64,000 nt of DNA from Porodaedalea pini (lineage: Eukaryota > Basidiomycota > Agaricomycetes > Hymenochaetales > Hymenochaetaceae): NCBI GenBank assembly GCA_002794775.1, contig NBAY01000038.1:365572-429571 (forward strand), given 5' to 3'. A program made the translations under genes and the position numbers. The notes under the pieces were generated by a model. It was not told where the DNA came from. It saw nothing but the letters and a program-made list of their open reading frames with translations, and made no database searches. Numbering within the stretch: position 1 is the stretch's first letter; every line of letters starts with the position of its first letter. Positions 1 through 11,382 of the stretch are shown one piece after another.

Positions 1-690
1 ACTGAAGCTGTTGTTCGAGATGCTGATTGGTGAGCTGGTTTAGACCTTCTCGATAGAACCGCTTCTGGTCTAGATCTGAAATGACTCCTTCTTGAACCAG
101 ATATGAAATAATATGCATAAAGCCCTGATGGTATTCTCCCAGGGCAGCCATGCTCATCAAAACTTTGTTGGAGTTCTCAGCAACAAAGTTGATTAGATCC
201 CCATATGTGTATCTTATCATTGCTGCCAGATAGAAGCCCAGGGTGGCTGTTTTAAATGATGCAAAATCATTTTGTCATGCCTGTGAGAGAGTCAACCATA
301 GTAACTCCTCATGTACCAGTGCGTAGTAATGTGCCCAATTGATTTTCTGTAGATTGGTGATTCCTGCATTCAATCCTAAGATGTTAACCTCTTTGAAGAA
401 TCACAGGATCCCTTCTGGTTCTACATCCACATTCATTGCTGGTGCTCATTTGTTGTGTCTGTTCAGTATTGTTGCTCCTGGGACTGGAGGGTTTAGTCTG
501 GTGATCAGGAGATTTCTGGACTCGGCCAGGTCTGGGAGAGGATTTGTTATGTTCGGTATGGGTTGCACTGGTGGTACTGTTATCACAATGCAGACTCTTT
601 TGAGGACTGAATGGTCGACTCAAGGGCAAATCTATATTCTTCCCAAGGGAGACTGCGGTGACTTGATAGTTGAGGAAAGACAACCAAATA
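1..690 (-). pseudogene. Retrotransposon gag fragment, cut by window start
   Basis: Read on the minus strand, this stretch gives a Gag-like segment (for example residues reading GFMHIISYLVQEGVISDLDQ near 75-140) of the type seen in agaricomycete Ty3/gypsy Gag N-terminal domains. It is broken by at least two in-frame stops. The same strand and style of sequence resumes at 2030-3060, next to an LTR-like block at 3118, so I read 1-3660 as one minus-strand element interrupted between about 690 and 2030. There is no intact start and no zinc knuckle in view. The family assignment is by eye only. Confidence 0.45.
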
Positions 691-2029
691 GGAATGGAGT
701 AATTGAATGTTCAAAATGGTGGCTCTACTAATCCAAAGGCTTTGCCAAAGTGCTCAAATCCATCAGAATCAAGCTCCCAATGCAGACTCTGTGGCTAGAG
801 TGATTGAAATCTGAAGTTGAGGTAGGTGTGGAACTGTAACAAGCTTCCCTGAGTGATTCAAACATGCATTTGGTACTTGTCGAGCATTCGAACGCACTCA
901 AAAATGCACTCAAAACCTTCCACACATGTTACAACATACTCGAGTGCCTTCTTAATAGGTAGCAAACATGTGATGCAGTTGAGATATGCAGGTATGGCCC
1001 CCCATTGTGTGTATCTGGTGCTTGAAACCTTGGAATACCGATTTCGAGTATATGTGATGAGTCGAATGCATTGTTCAAGCAGTCAAGGGAGCTTAGTAGA
1101 ACTGAGGAGAGATGATCTGAAGGTGCAAATGACTTATTGGACTCAAAATGTGTACAGTAGAGCAAACTGGGGTTGTATTCCCTCTGCAGAACAAGTACAA
1201 AGTTGTGCACTATTTATGCTATAGGCAAAATGAGCTTGGTACTGAAGTCGAGCGTACATATGGAGGTAGAGGAGTGTGTGCAGTGTGTGTTCGAGTCAGA
1301 ATAGTCATGTGTTAGGGATGGAATGACTCGAGAACATGATAAATCATGAACCCAAAGGGGAATAATGGTTCAACATCAACAAAAAGACCAATAAATACCA
1401 AGAAACTTATCATGTGTGCTTCCAAACAGCTCCATTTTAACATCTCCAAATGTCCCAAGGGTGTGATGGCTACCAATGCACATCATGGAAGTGATAGATG
1501 ATGATAAATAATGCTCAAACTGCATGGAGAATGTGGGGAACAACAGACTCCGGTTGTTCGAGTGTGATACATTGAGTGTTGATGGCCCAAGGACCGTTTC
1601 GAGCAACCCATGCTTGGATCCAATGCTTTCCCTGACCCCAATCACATGATCTGGCTGCATTACAAGTGTTCAAATGAGTGAATATGAAGTGGAAAGAGTG
1701 CTCAAGTGCATATATAGCAAGATATGAGATGAATATAAAGAAAATGAAGCATTCGAGTGTGAATAGGAAGTGGTATGAGTGTTCGAATGGGTGTATGAAA
1801 GTATTCAAACATATGTCTGAGGTCACTACAGGATAATATGAAAGATTCAAAGGTATACTTATGCTCAAATGGGCGAGTGCAACCATTTGAGCACATGAAA
1901 TGTGAAGCATAAGATAGAAAGTGATGAAATGAAGTGCTTGACTGTTTTTATGAGGTTTGTGTCTGTATATTATAATAAATAAAGTGGGTGGTATGCTGGG
2001 ATGGCTGACGCCTAAGCACAAATCGAGCA
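690..2029. other. Gene-free stretch with recurring TTCGAGTG-like words
   Basis: No convincing coding signal on either strand. The words TTCGAGTG/CACTCGAA and variants recur (for example around 870-950, 1550 and 1750-1880), and similar words occur in the 1.1-kb insertion at 31775-32871. This may be an insertion of a related LTR that splits the gag sequence on either side. Long minus-strand open stretches here are low complexity and were not called. Confidence 0.35.
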
Positions 2030-3060
2030 CTACACCATTGGTGGAGCTTGTGAAGGTCCTTGGCTCGATCCTTGTATAGTAGAATTGGCCATGACTGCTC
2101 TAATTATTAGTAGCGCCATGATATGGAGAGTTGGTGGAGCTGGTATAGGTACTTGTGGGGGTGGAGTTGGTGTCCTTCTTAGTTGTTCCAGAGTTGAAGG
2201 GCAAGTTTCTAGGTATGGGTCCACAATTCTTGATATTGCAACAGGTATCGATCCTTTCAGAGTTGGTAGTGATGCTGGCAGGAATAGTTCTTCCTCTAAT
2301 GTCTCAGACTGAGTTTGTGGTGATCCTGGGGTCGATTGTTCTTCTTGGTTGGGGGTAGGATTCTTAGGTTTGAAGTCCCATTCTGTTGGTCCTTCTATTG
2401 GTCCTCCTGTTTGGATTGGAGGTTCATTGAGTCACCTTCTGATGGCTGGCCTGCTCCAATTAAGTGGTGACCTGGGTCTTTGGGGTGACAATGATCCTAA
2501 TGACTGGTTTTAATACAGTGTTGCTAATTCTCATGGTCCTGGTGATACTAATCTCCTGACTACTTCTTCAGATCTGGAGCAACTTTGTTCCCTTGTTGGA
2601 CTCCTGTATCCTTCAGGGCCTGGGTTCCCTTCCTCACTTTTGGGTGTTTCTCTGGGTTGTTGTGTCTATTGATTGAGTGGTGTACTGGCAATGCTGAGGT
2701 GAGACCTGTTGCTAGTTATGAAACTTCCTGGGATACAAAGTGATATTGGAGTATCAATGAGATCAGGTAGGATCCTTCTAGGTTCAACCAGTTGTTCTCA
2801 TTCTTGTGTGGGTTCTGGTTTGGCTACTGAGGGTGGCTGTTGTTGTTCAGTGTCCTGAGGTGTGTTTCCTGGTTTGGTAGTTCCAGATCAGTGAAACGGT
2901 AATGATAATGCTTCTTTGGGAGCATGTAAGATTTGAGGGGTGGCTGTGGCCATTAGGCATCCTCTTGGTCTTCCTCAGCCTCATCCTCTGGGTGGCAGTG
3001 GTGAGTTGCTTGGTTCTTTCTAGACCTTTGCTTGTATGCATGTAGAGTGCTGAGGAGCTT
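2030..3060 (-). pseudogene. Degenerate proline-rich gag N-terminal region
   Basis: The minus strand can be read with a handful of stops as a proline/glutamine-rich protein (PTPPPQVPIPAPP near 2100-2190). It lies immediately downstream of a primer-binding-site-like and LTR-like block on the same strand. This is the expected place for Gag in the same kind of element as element 5. It is probably the upstream half of the gag seen at 1-690. Confidence 0.4.
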
Positions 3061-3117
3061 CAGATGTCAACCTGATACTTAGGCAAGGCATCTTGTCCCC
3101 CTTGTAGTAGGCTCCAA

Positions 3118-3660
3118 TGTGTAGAAGTACAGACTCTTCTAATCCAAAGGGTGATCCAGGCTAGCACTTGTATTCAACACAAGGGGGACTGCAGTGACTT
3201 GGTATACTGAGAGAGACAACCTAAGTAGAGCAAAGTTCAAGATATGAAGACTCGGCAATATAGATATGTGTGGGATTCCAGTTGGGCCAAGACTCAGTTG
3301 AGTAAGGGTCAGCACTTTAGATAGCGGAGTGGTCAGGTGTCAGAGTTCTAAGAGTTGATGGTAGAGTTAGCATGTATTGTTTCAGAGTAAGAGTTAGTCA
3401 AATAGTGTGTAGAACTGCATATAGTAGATTGCTGTTGTCTAGAGGTGGAGAGGGAACTTGTCTGTCTCTACTCTCTCCTCTCTGTCTGCCTACAAACTAC
3501 TGCAAATTTATACTAAACTGAAGCAGAGAAAGTGGTGCAAGACTCAGCCAAGTTTGTGTGAACAGATGTGAAGGTGAGTCAACAATCAGCCTGCACACAT
3601 CATGCAGCTGATTGTTACAGAGTGATGTTGTAGTGCCCAACCTGCCCTCTCATCTCCTAC
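3118..3660 (-). repeat. LTR-like block with PBS-like GGCTCCA, minus orientation
   Basis: The left edge reads GGCTCCAATGTGTAG, closely matching the internal/LTR edge of element 5 (GGGCTCCACTTGTAGATCC at 44314). A TGG primer-binding site directly precedes the LTR in both, implying a tRNA primer ending GGCTCCA. Inside, a TTTATAC word and a GAACTTGTC/CTCT-rich segment resemble the element 5 promoter area. A diverged 60-80 bp piece (GACTGCRGTGACTTG) also occurs at about 640-690. The right end is not defined. Confidence 0.4.
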
Positions 3661-4425
3661 CACTGCACAACCATATCCCATACCCTTGTCCTACTCACCT
3701 AATTCTTTCTACCTGTGCCCACGAGAGTTGGTCATCCATGTGCTGATTGAGTTTATATGGTATCTGTCCATCCAGTCATGTCTATACCAAGAATTATAAT
3801 AAAGAGTCAGCCACTGATTATGAAAGTATCAATAGTAATGTTTGGCGGCTGGTAATGGGTGTTACAGGAGTAGTGTAAGTGAAGGGAGAAAGACTCGGCC
3901 AACGCATAGGTGATGGTTAATTGCTATACCTGTTCTAGATCCTAGAGGCCTACTCAGCCTTACTGAGAAAATGAGGAGTCATGGGCCACCTGAGCCATAA
4001 AAATATTGATACCTGTCAGGAGACTCCCTAATGGTAATGCAAGCTGAAGGAAGTGGTAGTAGGTGGGTAATCCCCAAATATGCAAGGTGAAAGCTGTAAC
4101 CGACCATCAGTGCCTTATCATGGGTCAACTGAAGTACAGAGGAGGGATCTCCTTACCATATTGGAAGTGATCATATCCATAGGCAAAAGAGCAATCTTTT
4201 TGCACGCATTTGTAACTAAATAGTGGCTGATGTGTGTAATAAATGCATGCAAAAAGAAAAAAAAAAAAGCCAACTTTATGTTGAAGGTTATGAGTATGCT
4301 TCTTGTATCAAAGAAGTGAGAGTGGACTAACATGATTGTACAGCCATCTAAGAATGTAGAGGCTTAGGATATATCATGGAAAGAAGAAACTGCAATGTAG
4401 AGGACTTACAAGAGAAAAATGTGAA
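3661..4425. other. No gene recognised
   Basis: AT-rich sequence with an A12 run at 4257-4268. A short minus-strand open frame (4118-4333) could be a decayed 3' exon of the neighbouring transporter pseudogene, but I see no motif in it. Confidence 0.4.
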
Positions 4426-6303
4426 TCATACTGCAGAGTTTAGCACAAAGGGAGGAGGCCTCAGTAAGGCCTTTATGAGACTTATATTGCTTAAATAACT
4501 CCATGGCTTGAGTTCTTCAATGAAACTCTTCGGTTTTGAAGTCTCCTGAAATGTAGCTGACAAGCTTAGAGTCTTTGGTATTTTCTCAGTTTCTCCATCA
4601 GCTACCTCTCCATTGCATATATCTGAGCCCAAAGGACAGGCTTTTGCATCCAGTTCAACTATATCTTCAAGATTGCTGTTGTAGTCAGCATTGTATGTAC
4701 TGCCATAATTATACTTAGGTAAAAAATGAGAATAAATCAGGCAAGCTTATTTGAAAGGAGATAAATAATAGTACTATCATTTCAGGCATAAGAAAAATTG
4801 ATGTAAGCAGAGTGACTCCAAACATGACCATAATTATCCAAAATGTCCACCTAAGGAAAGGAGGGTCAGAGTGTTGCATTGAATAAGTGTGTGGTTCTTT
4901 CACCTTTACCCAAGGCTGTTTATAACAGGACTATTAATAATCAGTGTTATCTTCAATGTATCAATGATTGCTCCTTTGAGAGTGCTGTATTGGCATGCTT
5001 ACCATGATACCTCCTGTAAAATAATAAGAACACATTGAATATGATCTCAGGAGACAGAATCTACAAACCTCTGATAGTGAAATTCTAGATAGCTATATGC
5101 TTTCCCCTTTTATAAACCTGGGCAGAACTGAGATGACTGGAAGGGAAGATATCCAGAACTGTACCAACAAAAAAGACATCCCCTATACTAGCTGCTGCAA
5201 GAGCCTCATAGGGAGCCATTCTGAAGCCTGCGAGAACAATTTTTTTAGAAATACAGACAAAGCAGCAGCAGCAGAAAACTGTACCTTGAAATACTCAGGC
5301 AGCTTTAAATGAGTTGATATTTGCTGATCTGGGGACACATCAAACTCTCTAGTAGGCTGTTCCCTAGAAGTCTCAAACCTTATGGCCCAGATACCTTGAG
5401 GGATAGTAAAAGTAGAGAGAATCTAGGTCATTAATCTTTCCGTTCAGATGATTATCCCTGTTCAAAGAGCTTACATGTGAAAAACTGGCATGCTGAAGCA
5501 AACAAGAAGACAGGCCGACAACCAATCTTGATGCTCAGAGAGCCTTGAAGAAGAGTAAAAATTCTGAAAGCCAGTGATAGGTCTGCATTAGTTCCTGCTA
5601 CAGTATCGACAGAGACATCCCATTTGGTGGTGATGTCTTTAAACCCAGCACTGTATAAGCAATGAAGAGAGTTTTAGAGTCAGAGCATGATTTATACCTC
5701 AGACATGCACTTGAGAAGATGCCCAATAGATCCACTCAATGTCACAAATAAAAATCAAATAATGACAAATCCAAAAGCATAGAAAAACCCTACACAAGAC
5801 CAGCAGCTAGACAGAGACTGTTGAGAGTAAGAAGGTGGAAGTAAATAATTAGATAATCAAAAGCAACCATCCATGGGAAATTAGGTTCTACCTCTAATAA
5901 TGGCACTCAATTTTCTACTGCAGCCAGTTCAATGGGTCCTTCAGTGCACAAAAGATTCCAGTGGGGTTGTCAACATTACTGCAACTTCAGCACACCTTTG
6001 GATCATCTGAAGGCTGCAGAATAAGCACAATATTCTTGTTGCTTTGTCTGTTGCAAGGGGGTGAGCTGTTCATTCACATCTGAGTTTGAAGTTGCACTGA
6101 TATTTTACTCACCCAACTGCATGCTTTAACTGAAAATATGTGATAGCGGTGTCAGAATCCAAGAGTGTCTTCTCACTGAGGAGTGCCATCCCAGGAACCT
6201 GTCCACATGGCAAAACAATGTCAAGATGTCTTTCTCTCACTCATTCCAAGCATTCACTCACATGCTGTCCAAGCTTTTTGTCTTTGAGCACTCCGAAGGC
6301 CAT
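4426..6303 (-). pseudogene. MFS transporter (SVOP/multidrug type) pseudogene
   Basis: The minus strand holds the exons of a fungal major-facilitator transporter in order. The N-terminus MAFGVLKDKKLGQH starts at the ATG at 6303. A VPGMALLSE segment follows after a GT-AG intron, then QPSDDPK and DPLNW near 5930-6010, the helix segment FRIFTLLQGSLSIKIGCRPVF near 5560, the GFRMAPYEALAAASIGDVFFV motif near 5200, a transmembrane stretch at 4790-4860 and an EELKPWS loop near 4500. Such proteins export drugs or metabolites through the plasma membrane. This copy has stops in conserved positions (LQ-stop after DPLNW, IAI-stop after KRGKH) and lacks the last six helices, so it is dead. No neighbour explains a function. 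Confidence 0.7.
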
Positions 6304-6599
6304 GCTAGTAAGAGGATGAAGTTGACCTAATGGAATCTGAATAGAATATATGCTCAGTTGGATGTAGTGTACACAACTCTGATTGGTATACCTGAATAGA
6401 ATATGCTAGGTAGTATGAATGAATATAGGAAAGTAGAGAATATATTGAGATGATCACCTCAGTTGGATATAGTGTACACAATTGAGGTGGCAGAGTGAGC
6501 AGCTGGCAGAATATATGCTCAACCAGAAAAGGAAATTCGGACTGAAAGGAGGCTGGGAATGACTAAACTACTTAAATGAGCAACTAGCTGAAGTCCCGA

Positions 6600-7050
6600 C
6601 TTCGCCGGGACTTCGCTTCAAATGCAGTGCTTAGATCCATCCCGGCTTCGCCAGGACTTGTTTTTAAAATGCAATGTTTAGATCCATCCTGGCTTTGCCC
6701 GGACTTGTTTTTTTAAATGCAATGCTTAGATCCATCCTAGCTTTGCCAGGACTTGTTTTTTTAAATGCAATGCTTAGATCTATCCTGGCTTCGCCAGGAC
6801 TTGTTTTTTTAAATGCAATGCTTAGATCTATCCTGGCTTTGCCAGGACTTGTTTTTTTAAATGCAATGCTTAGATCCATCCTGGCTTCGCCAGGACTTGT
6901 TTTTTTAAATGCAATGCTTAGATCCATCCTGGCTTCGCCAGGACTTGTTTTTTTAAACGCAATGCTTAGATCCATCCTGGCTTCGCCAGGACTTGTTTTT
7001 TTAAACGCAATGCTTAGATCCATCCTAGCTTCACCAGGACTTGGGTTTAA
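6600..7050. repeat. 48-bp minisatellite with a hairpin in each unit
   Basis: Eight to nine copies of a 48-bp unit (spacing measured from TTAGATC at 6678, 6726, 6774 and 6822). Each holds a perfect stem TCCTGGC-TTC-GCCAGGA and a T7AAATGCAATG linker. Because 48 is a multiple of three, long open frames with 16-residue repeats exist on both strands; I take these as artefacts. The stem resembles the terminal hairpin of the Helitron that surrounds it. Confidence 0.85.
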
Positions 7051-7090
7051 ACACAGTGCTCATATTTATTCTGGCTTTATCTGAGTTCTA

Positions 7091-7213
7091 CAGATAATAT
7101 ACAGGTGGGTGTAAGTGATGGCTGAGTCATGTGCAAGCTTTATGCAGCAACTCCCAGCCAAACTGGTGCACATGACTTAGCCTTCACTTACACCCACCTG
7201 TATTATCTTAGTC
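7091..7213. mobile_element. Short palindromic MITE
   Basis: Arms of about 45 bp (CAGATAATATACAGGTGGGTGTAAGTGA at 7091 and its reverse complement ending at 7213) flank a 30-bp centre. The element interrupts the Helitron-like sequence: homology to Helitron A stops at its right edge. It has no coding capacity. Target duplication not resolved. Confidence 0.65.
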
Positions 7214-7290
7214 TGTCTGGAAGAAACTTGAATTTTATTGTGAAATTCTAATTACACTAAAGCCCCACTAAATACAATATTGGTTGTCAC

Positions 7291-8380
7291 ATTATGTCAG
7301 TTGCCCATGTGTAAGGACAGGTGTAGTAAGCTTATGACTAATATGTACAATCTTTTCTTTTGTTTCTGCACATTTCTGCTTAACTTGCAACTTCTACAGT
7401 TATAGACAGCCATATTGTAGATCTCTCTTCCTCAATGTTTTCTGGAATGATGCTCAGTGCTGTATGATGAGGATCATGTAGGAATTCAATGCTTAAACAA
7501 AGATTTCCCTTGCTGACTTTTTCTCTGGAGGCTCTGACTTACTCACTCAGAGTACTGCTTTCAACCTTACATTGTACTTCACTGCAATCTTCAGTCTGGC
7601 TGCGAGTTATGCTCCTATGTTCTCAGCTTTATGTATCACCTTATTTTTCCTTGGGACATCCATTGGAGTGAGTCCTAATATAATATAAAGTGTAAGTCTG
7701 CCAGAGTGTTCTTACCACAGCTGACATGACACCAACTGTCTGGATGTTGTGTCATGACTTGGAGTACTGAGTCTACACCACAATACCAAGTCTACACCAT
7801 AACCATGCTGAGTCTGAGTCTGAGTGCCAAGTCTCATGATCGTGCCAAGTTTGAGCCCAAGTGCCGAGTCTGGTGAATGTACTGAGTCTGAGCCTGAAGA
7901 CTGACTCTGAGCCTAAAACTTAGTGGCAGCATAGCCTCAGGACCTTCAGAGCAGTGCACGTTACATTCTATTTATATCCTTTTAATATTCCCTTCACTCC
8001 CCAACCCATCTGAAGCTAATGTGAACTTGTCCGATGCTTATACACACTCACACTGAGTCAAGTGATCCTTCAGCATGCAAATGCTGAGTTACATATTCCA
8101 AGAGCAATTCTCAATGGATTCCTTTCAGACTGGTACTGTATAGTTCATATTATATAATCCTTTCTATTTGAACCCTTTCTAATGCCTTTGTTGCCTCAGT
8201 CTATCTGACAGCAACAAAGGTGAGTAGACAATTTTCCTGTATATATTTCCAGTCTATCTGACAGCAACAAAGATTGTTTTGTCCTGTCTGTCTTGTGGGC
8301 TCAAGTGTTGGCACTACCCAGGTGCCTTCCATAAAGGTCCTGTGCTGTCTTATATATGCAAACTATTTTTTCATCATCAA
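7291..8380. other. No gene recognised; short GAGTCTGAG-type repeats
   Basis: Around 7760-7920 there is a run of imperfect GAGTCTGAG/CCAAGTCT words. A CAGTCTATCTGACAGCAACAAAG word occurs twice, near 8194 and 8251. No open frame with recognisable features. Confidence 0.4.
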
Positions 8381-8647
8381 GAAAGCTCAAATTAGTTGAT
8401 GTGATGTGGCAATTTATACACCAATACTCATGGGGAAGATGGCATATTAAATTTCCAATTAGATTTAAATTTTTAATGATTTTTCCGATTTTGTTTAATA
8501 GTAAAGTAAGCAATCTATTCATGCACCATCAGGAAAGCTCAAATTAGTTGATGTGATGTGGCAATTTATACACCAATACTCATGGGAAAGATGGCATATT
8601 AATTTTCTAATTAGATTTAATTTTTTAATGATTTTTCCGATTTTGTT
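8381..8647. repeat. Direct duplication of about 117 bp
   Basis: The block starting GAAAGCTCAAATTAGTTGATG at 8381 recurs at 8531 with a few changes (GGGGAAGATGG versus GGGAAAGATGG), separated by about 33 bp. No coding meaning seen. Confidence 0.8.
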
Positions 8648-8741
8648 CAAGTGAGAAATGGGTTATTTGAGCTCAAAGTGTTGTGTATATGCTGCCGCTT
8701 TGAGTGATCTGCGGAGTTGCCACTTTTGGGGGGTGCTGTGA

Positions 8742-10596
8742 TCTTAATATACAAATGCAACCCCCTACTTTTACATAGCCACAAGCTGACTAAATTCGGA
8801 CTTTGAATTGTTTGATGCTTCCTTTTTCCTTCTTCAGTCATTGCATCACATGCTCCTGCTCCAGCCAGCTCCAAAATATTTGATAGCTCAAAGCGGCAAC
8901 ATGCAGATCATCACATGATGTCCACACATGTGCACACATCCGTGAGCAGACCGGTCTGTAGCCTCAATCAACCCATTTCCCATATGAAAAAAAATTGTAA
9001 AAAATATGAAAAAAATTGCAAAAATCAGGGAAAACCTTTATAATTAGAACATGCTCTTCTCTCAAAAATTTGATGACTACAAGTGGTAATTCCAAAGCAG
9101 CAGCATGCAAATCATCTACAATCAATTTTATACTCTGAGCTCAAACAACTCACACAGCAAGAAAATCTGGGGTTTTCCATGAGGGAGGAGTATATCACAG
9201 AGTGTTTAGTGGGGCTCATATAATTTCAGCCAGAAAAGCCTTACATGGATTATAGATTCTCAATCAATCAAATTTTGTAGAAATTATGCTTTATGTATCT
9301 AAAATTAATAGCCATCAAGAAAAGTATTTCTGAACTCAGTGTCTGCAATCTGCTTTGCCAAAGGATAAGATAATTCTGGGATTCTAAATCTGATAACCAC
9401 TATTCTCTTGATTTACTGATAATGGAGATTCAGAATCCCAGAATTATCTTATCCTTTGGCAAAGTAGATTGCAGACACTGAGTTCAGAAATACTTTTCTT
9501 GATGGCCATTAATTTTAGATACATAAGGCATAATTTCTGCAAAATTTGATTGATTGAGAATTTACAATCCATATAAGGCTTTTCTGGCCAAACTTATATG
9601 AGCCCCACTAAACACTCTGTGATATACTCCTCCCTCATGGAAAACCCCAGATTTTCCTGCCATATCATTCCTCACATGAAAAAGTTAGGAAAAATGCTGA
9701 AAAAAATAAGTCAATTAGAAAATATTTTGCTATCTTCTCCATGTGTATTATAAAATAAATTTCAGTAGAAAATCAACCAATAGGAGTCCATTGAGAGTTA
9801 CTCTCAGGATATGTAAATCATTGGTCTGGCTCATGCCAGATTATACATAGCACAACTCAGTATGAGTGCATATAAGCTTTGGATAAGTTGGGAAGTAAAG
9901 AGAATGTGAAAATGGCATGAACTGAACATAATGTGCCAGACTCCAAAGGTCTGGAGGCTCCTACTGAGTCTCAGACTTGGACACCTCATAACTGTGATAC
10001 AGCTACATGGTTGTGTTTTAGAGTTTGTGTCTTGGAATGTCAGACACTCAATACATCAGAGTTAAGTCATGATGTTTAGGAAGTCAGCAACATGTTAGAA
10101 GTAGTGAGAGTACTCTAGCAGGCCTACACCTATAGCCTTTTATGAATATGATATAAGGTGTCCTAACATAGTATCTATATTGTATAAAGAATATCCTTTC
10201 TATTTTAAATGAAGACATGAGAAGCAGGTATTATGCACTATGTCTCTCCATTGAAGGAGACTTACTCTATCTTCAGGTTCTCAACAACCAATATTGTACT
10301 TAGTGAGGTTTTGTTGTAAATAGAATGTCATACAATAAAAATTCAGATTGCTTTCAAGCATGTGTATGTGAGATATATAGTTTTGCAATTAAAGAATCAT
10401 GTGAACTAAGATGAAGCATTGTTCTAAGAGCTTAGACTAATGGCCAGCAAGGAACTTTGAATAGGTATAGCTTTTAGAGTGAGAAATTGCATTTTTTAAA
10501 TCTGAAGAAACAAAAAAACTTAGATTAAGCAATGCCTAAAAAACTCGGATTGATGGCCAGCAGAGTTCCCGGCTTCGCCGGGAACTCCAGGGCTGG
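8742..10596 (+). mobile_element. Non-autonomous Helitron A
   Basis: The 5' end is TC at 8742 after a host A. The 3' end has a perfect hairpin CCCGGC-TTC-GCCGGG (10568-10582), then AACTCCAGGG and CTGG at 10593-10596 before a host T. There is no target duplication, as Helitrons insert between A and T. It is about 1.35 kb without the nested foldback at 9151-9664 and matches Helitron B (54041-56224) nearly end to end. No Rep/helicase coding, so it must be mobilised in trans. Confidence 0.75.
9151..9664. mobile_element. Foldback element nested in Helitron A
   Basis: Two arms of about 240 bp meet near 9410. The outer ends read GCAAGAAAATCTGGGG and CCCCAGATTTTCCTGC. Helitron B lacks this block at the same place (CTCAAACAACTTATTCCTC at about 55285), which is an empty-site comparison. 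A partial copy of one arm is at 57556-57647. Non-coding; its transcript could form a long hairpin. Confidence 0.75.
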
Positions 10597-10775
10597 TAAA
10601 AGGTGCAAAAGCGGCAGAGAGAAGGCTGATTAATAGTGACTAATAGTGACTAATTCTGACTAATTTTAGTCAGTTTTAGTCAGAATTTGTCAGAATTTGT
10701 CATATCTGATGGTGGCTGTGGGCAAAAGGGCCTTTGTCGGTTCAATATTAAGATGTCGATCGTATACTCTCAACA
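10597..10775 (-). repeat. Copia-type LTR remnant
   Basis: Read on minus, the edge is GAGGGGGAG followed by TGTTGAGAGTATACG, a polypurine tract joined to an LTR start typical of Ty1/copia elements. The LTR is cut off on its other side at Helitron A. Inside is a perfect palindrome CTGACTAATTTTAGTCAG (near 10660) flanked by further TGACTAAT/TAGTCAG copies. Confidence 0.55.
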
Positions 10776-10869
10776 CTCCCCCTCATTGCGACGTCTGGTG
10801 ATAAGATAGAAATAAAGTAGAAACATAGAAAGAGTAGCAAGGATGTGAAAGAATTGGGTACGTCTTTTT

Positions 10870-10998
10870 GCGGTCAACGGTGGACTGGTTGCTTGGTGTT
10901 CGCGAAAACAAACCGTCATTGCTAAATCTACGGCGGAAGCTGAATATCTTGCAGTGGACTTTCAAATCAACGACAGCTATAGTTGTGGCATCCTTTGA
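10870..10998 (+). pseudogene. Copia RNase H fragment
   Basis: One frame reads GGLVAWCSRKQTVIAKSTAE followed by AEYLA, the C-terminal RNase H signature of Ty1/copia polyproteins, ending at a stop near 10998. A weaker GYTGIFADSNYRK segment at about 11183-11222, resembling the upstream part of the same domain, lies downstream rather than upstream, so the fragment is rearranged. It is also on the strand opposite to the LTR remnant next to it. Confidence 0.6.
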
Positions 10999-11382
10999 GC
11001 AACTTCTTTTCAACACAAATAGCTATCTAGTCTGGGAAGCAGGGCGATTGGGTGACCTGTTCGAAGCATGTCCAATAAAGCCTTCTACTCGCTTTCCAAG
11101 TTCTGGTACTCAGTCAAGAACCAAAGAAGAAATGGACTCGTGTTCAAGATACTTCGTCGAGTCACAAGCGTCGAATTGATCCCACAGTTGGATATACGGG
11201 TATTTTTGCCGACTCCAACTACAGAAAAATCAGATGCCACGGCACGTATCTTTCAACTATCAGCTGATGGAAGGGACTTTGTATTCATGCAGAACAATTA
11301 TGCATGACAAGGTAAAAACGATACGATTCAGCTTTATAATCACACTTCCGTCTCTGACCACCCTCCGGACTTACTGCACGCC

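Larger units (their letters stand above)
6584..7290 (-). mobile_element. Helitron 3' terminus (minus), 5' end not found
   Basis: On the minus strand a GC-rich hairpin (GTCCCGGC-GAA-GTCGGGAC, 6592-6610) is followed by TTCAG, then CTAG, then T. This is the Helitron terminus (hairpin, short spacer, CTRR, host T). Sequence at 7213-7275, read on minus, matches the 3' half of Helitron A (CAACCAATATTGTA...AAAATTCA, compare 10285-10345), placing it in the same family. The interval also contains the 48-bp minisatellite and a palindromic insertion. A matching 5' TC end was not found to the right. Confidence 0.6.

Noticed and set aside
1515..2030. 171-codon minus-strand open frame
   Set aside because: Low-complexity His/Phe/Ile-rich reading over the TTCGAGTG-rich stretch; no motif.
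6600..7050. CRISPR-like array
   Set aside because: The repeats are contiguous, without unique spacers, and the genome is eukaryotic.
6664..7084. Long open frames with 16-residue repeats on both strands
   Set aside because: They result from a 48-bp minisatellite whose unit is divisible by three; nothing upstream supports a gene.
8742..10596. Gene capture by Helitron A
   Set aside because: No coding-like segment or intron pattern could be seen in A or B.
11068..11307. Independent gene upstream of the dioxygenase
   Set aside because: Best explained as rearranged copia RT/RNase H debris.
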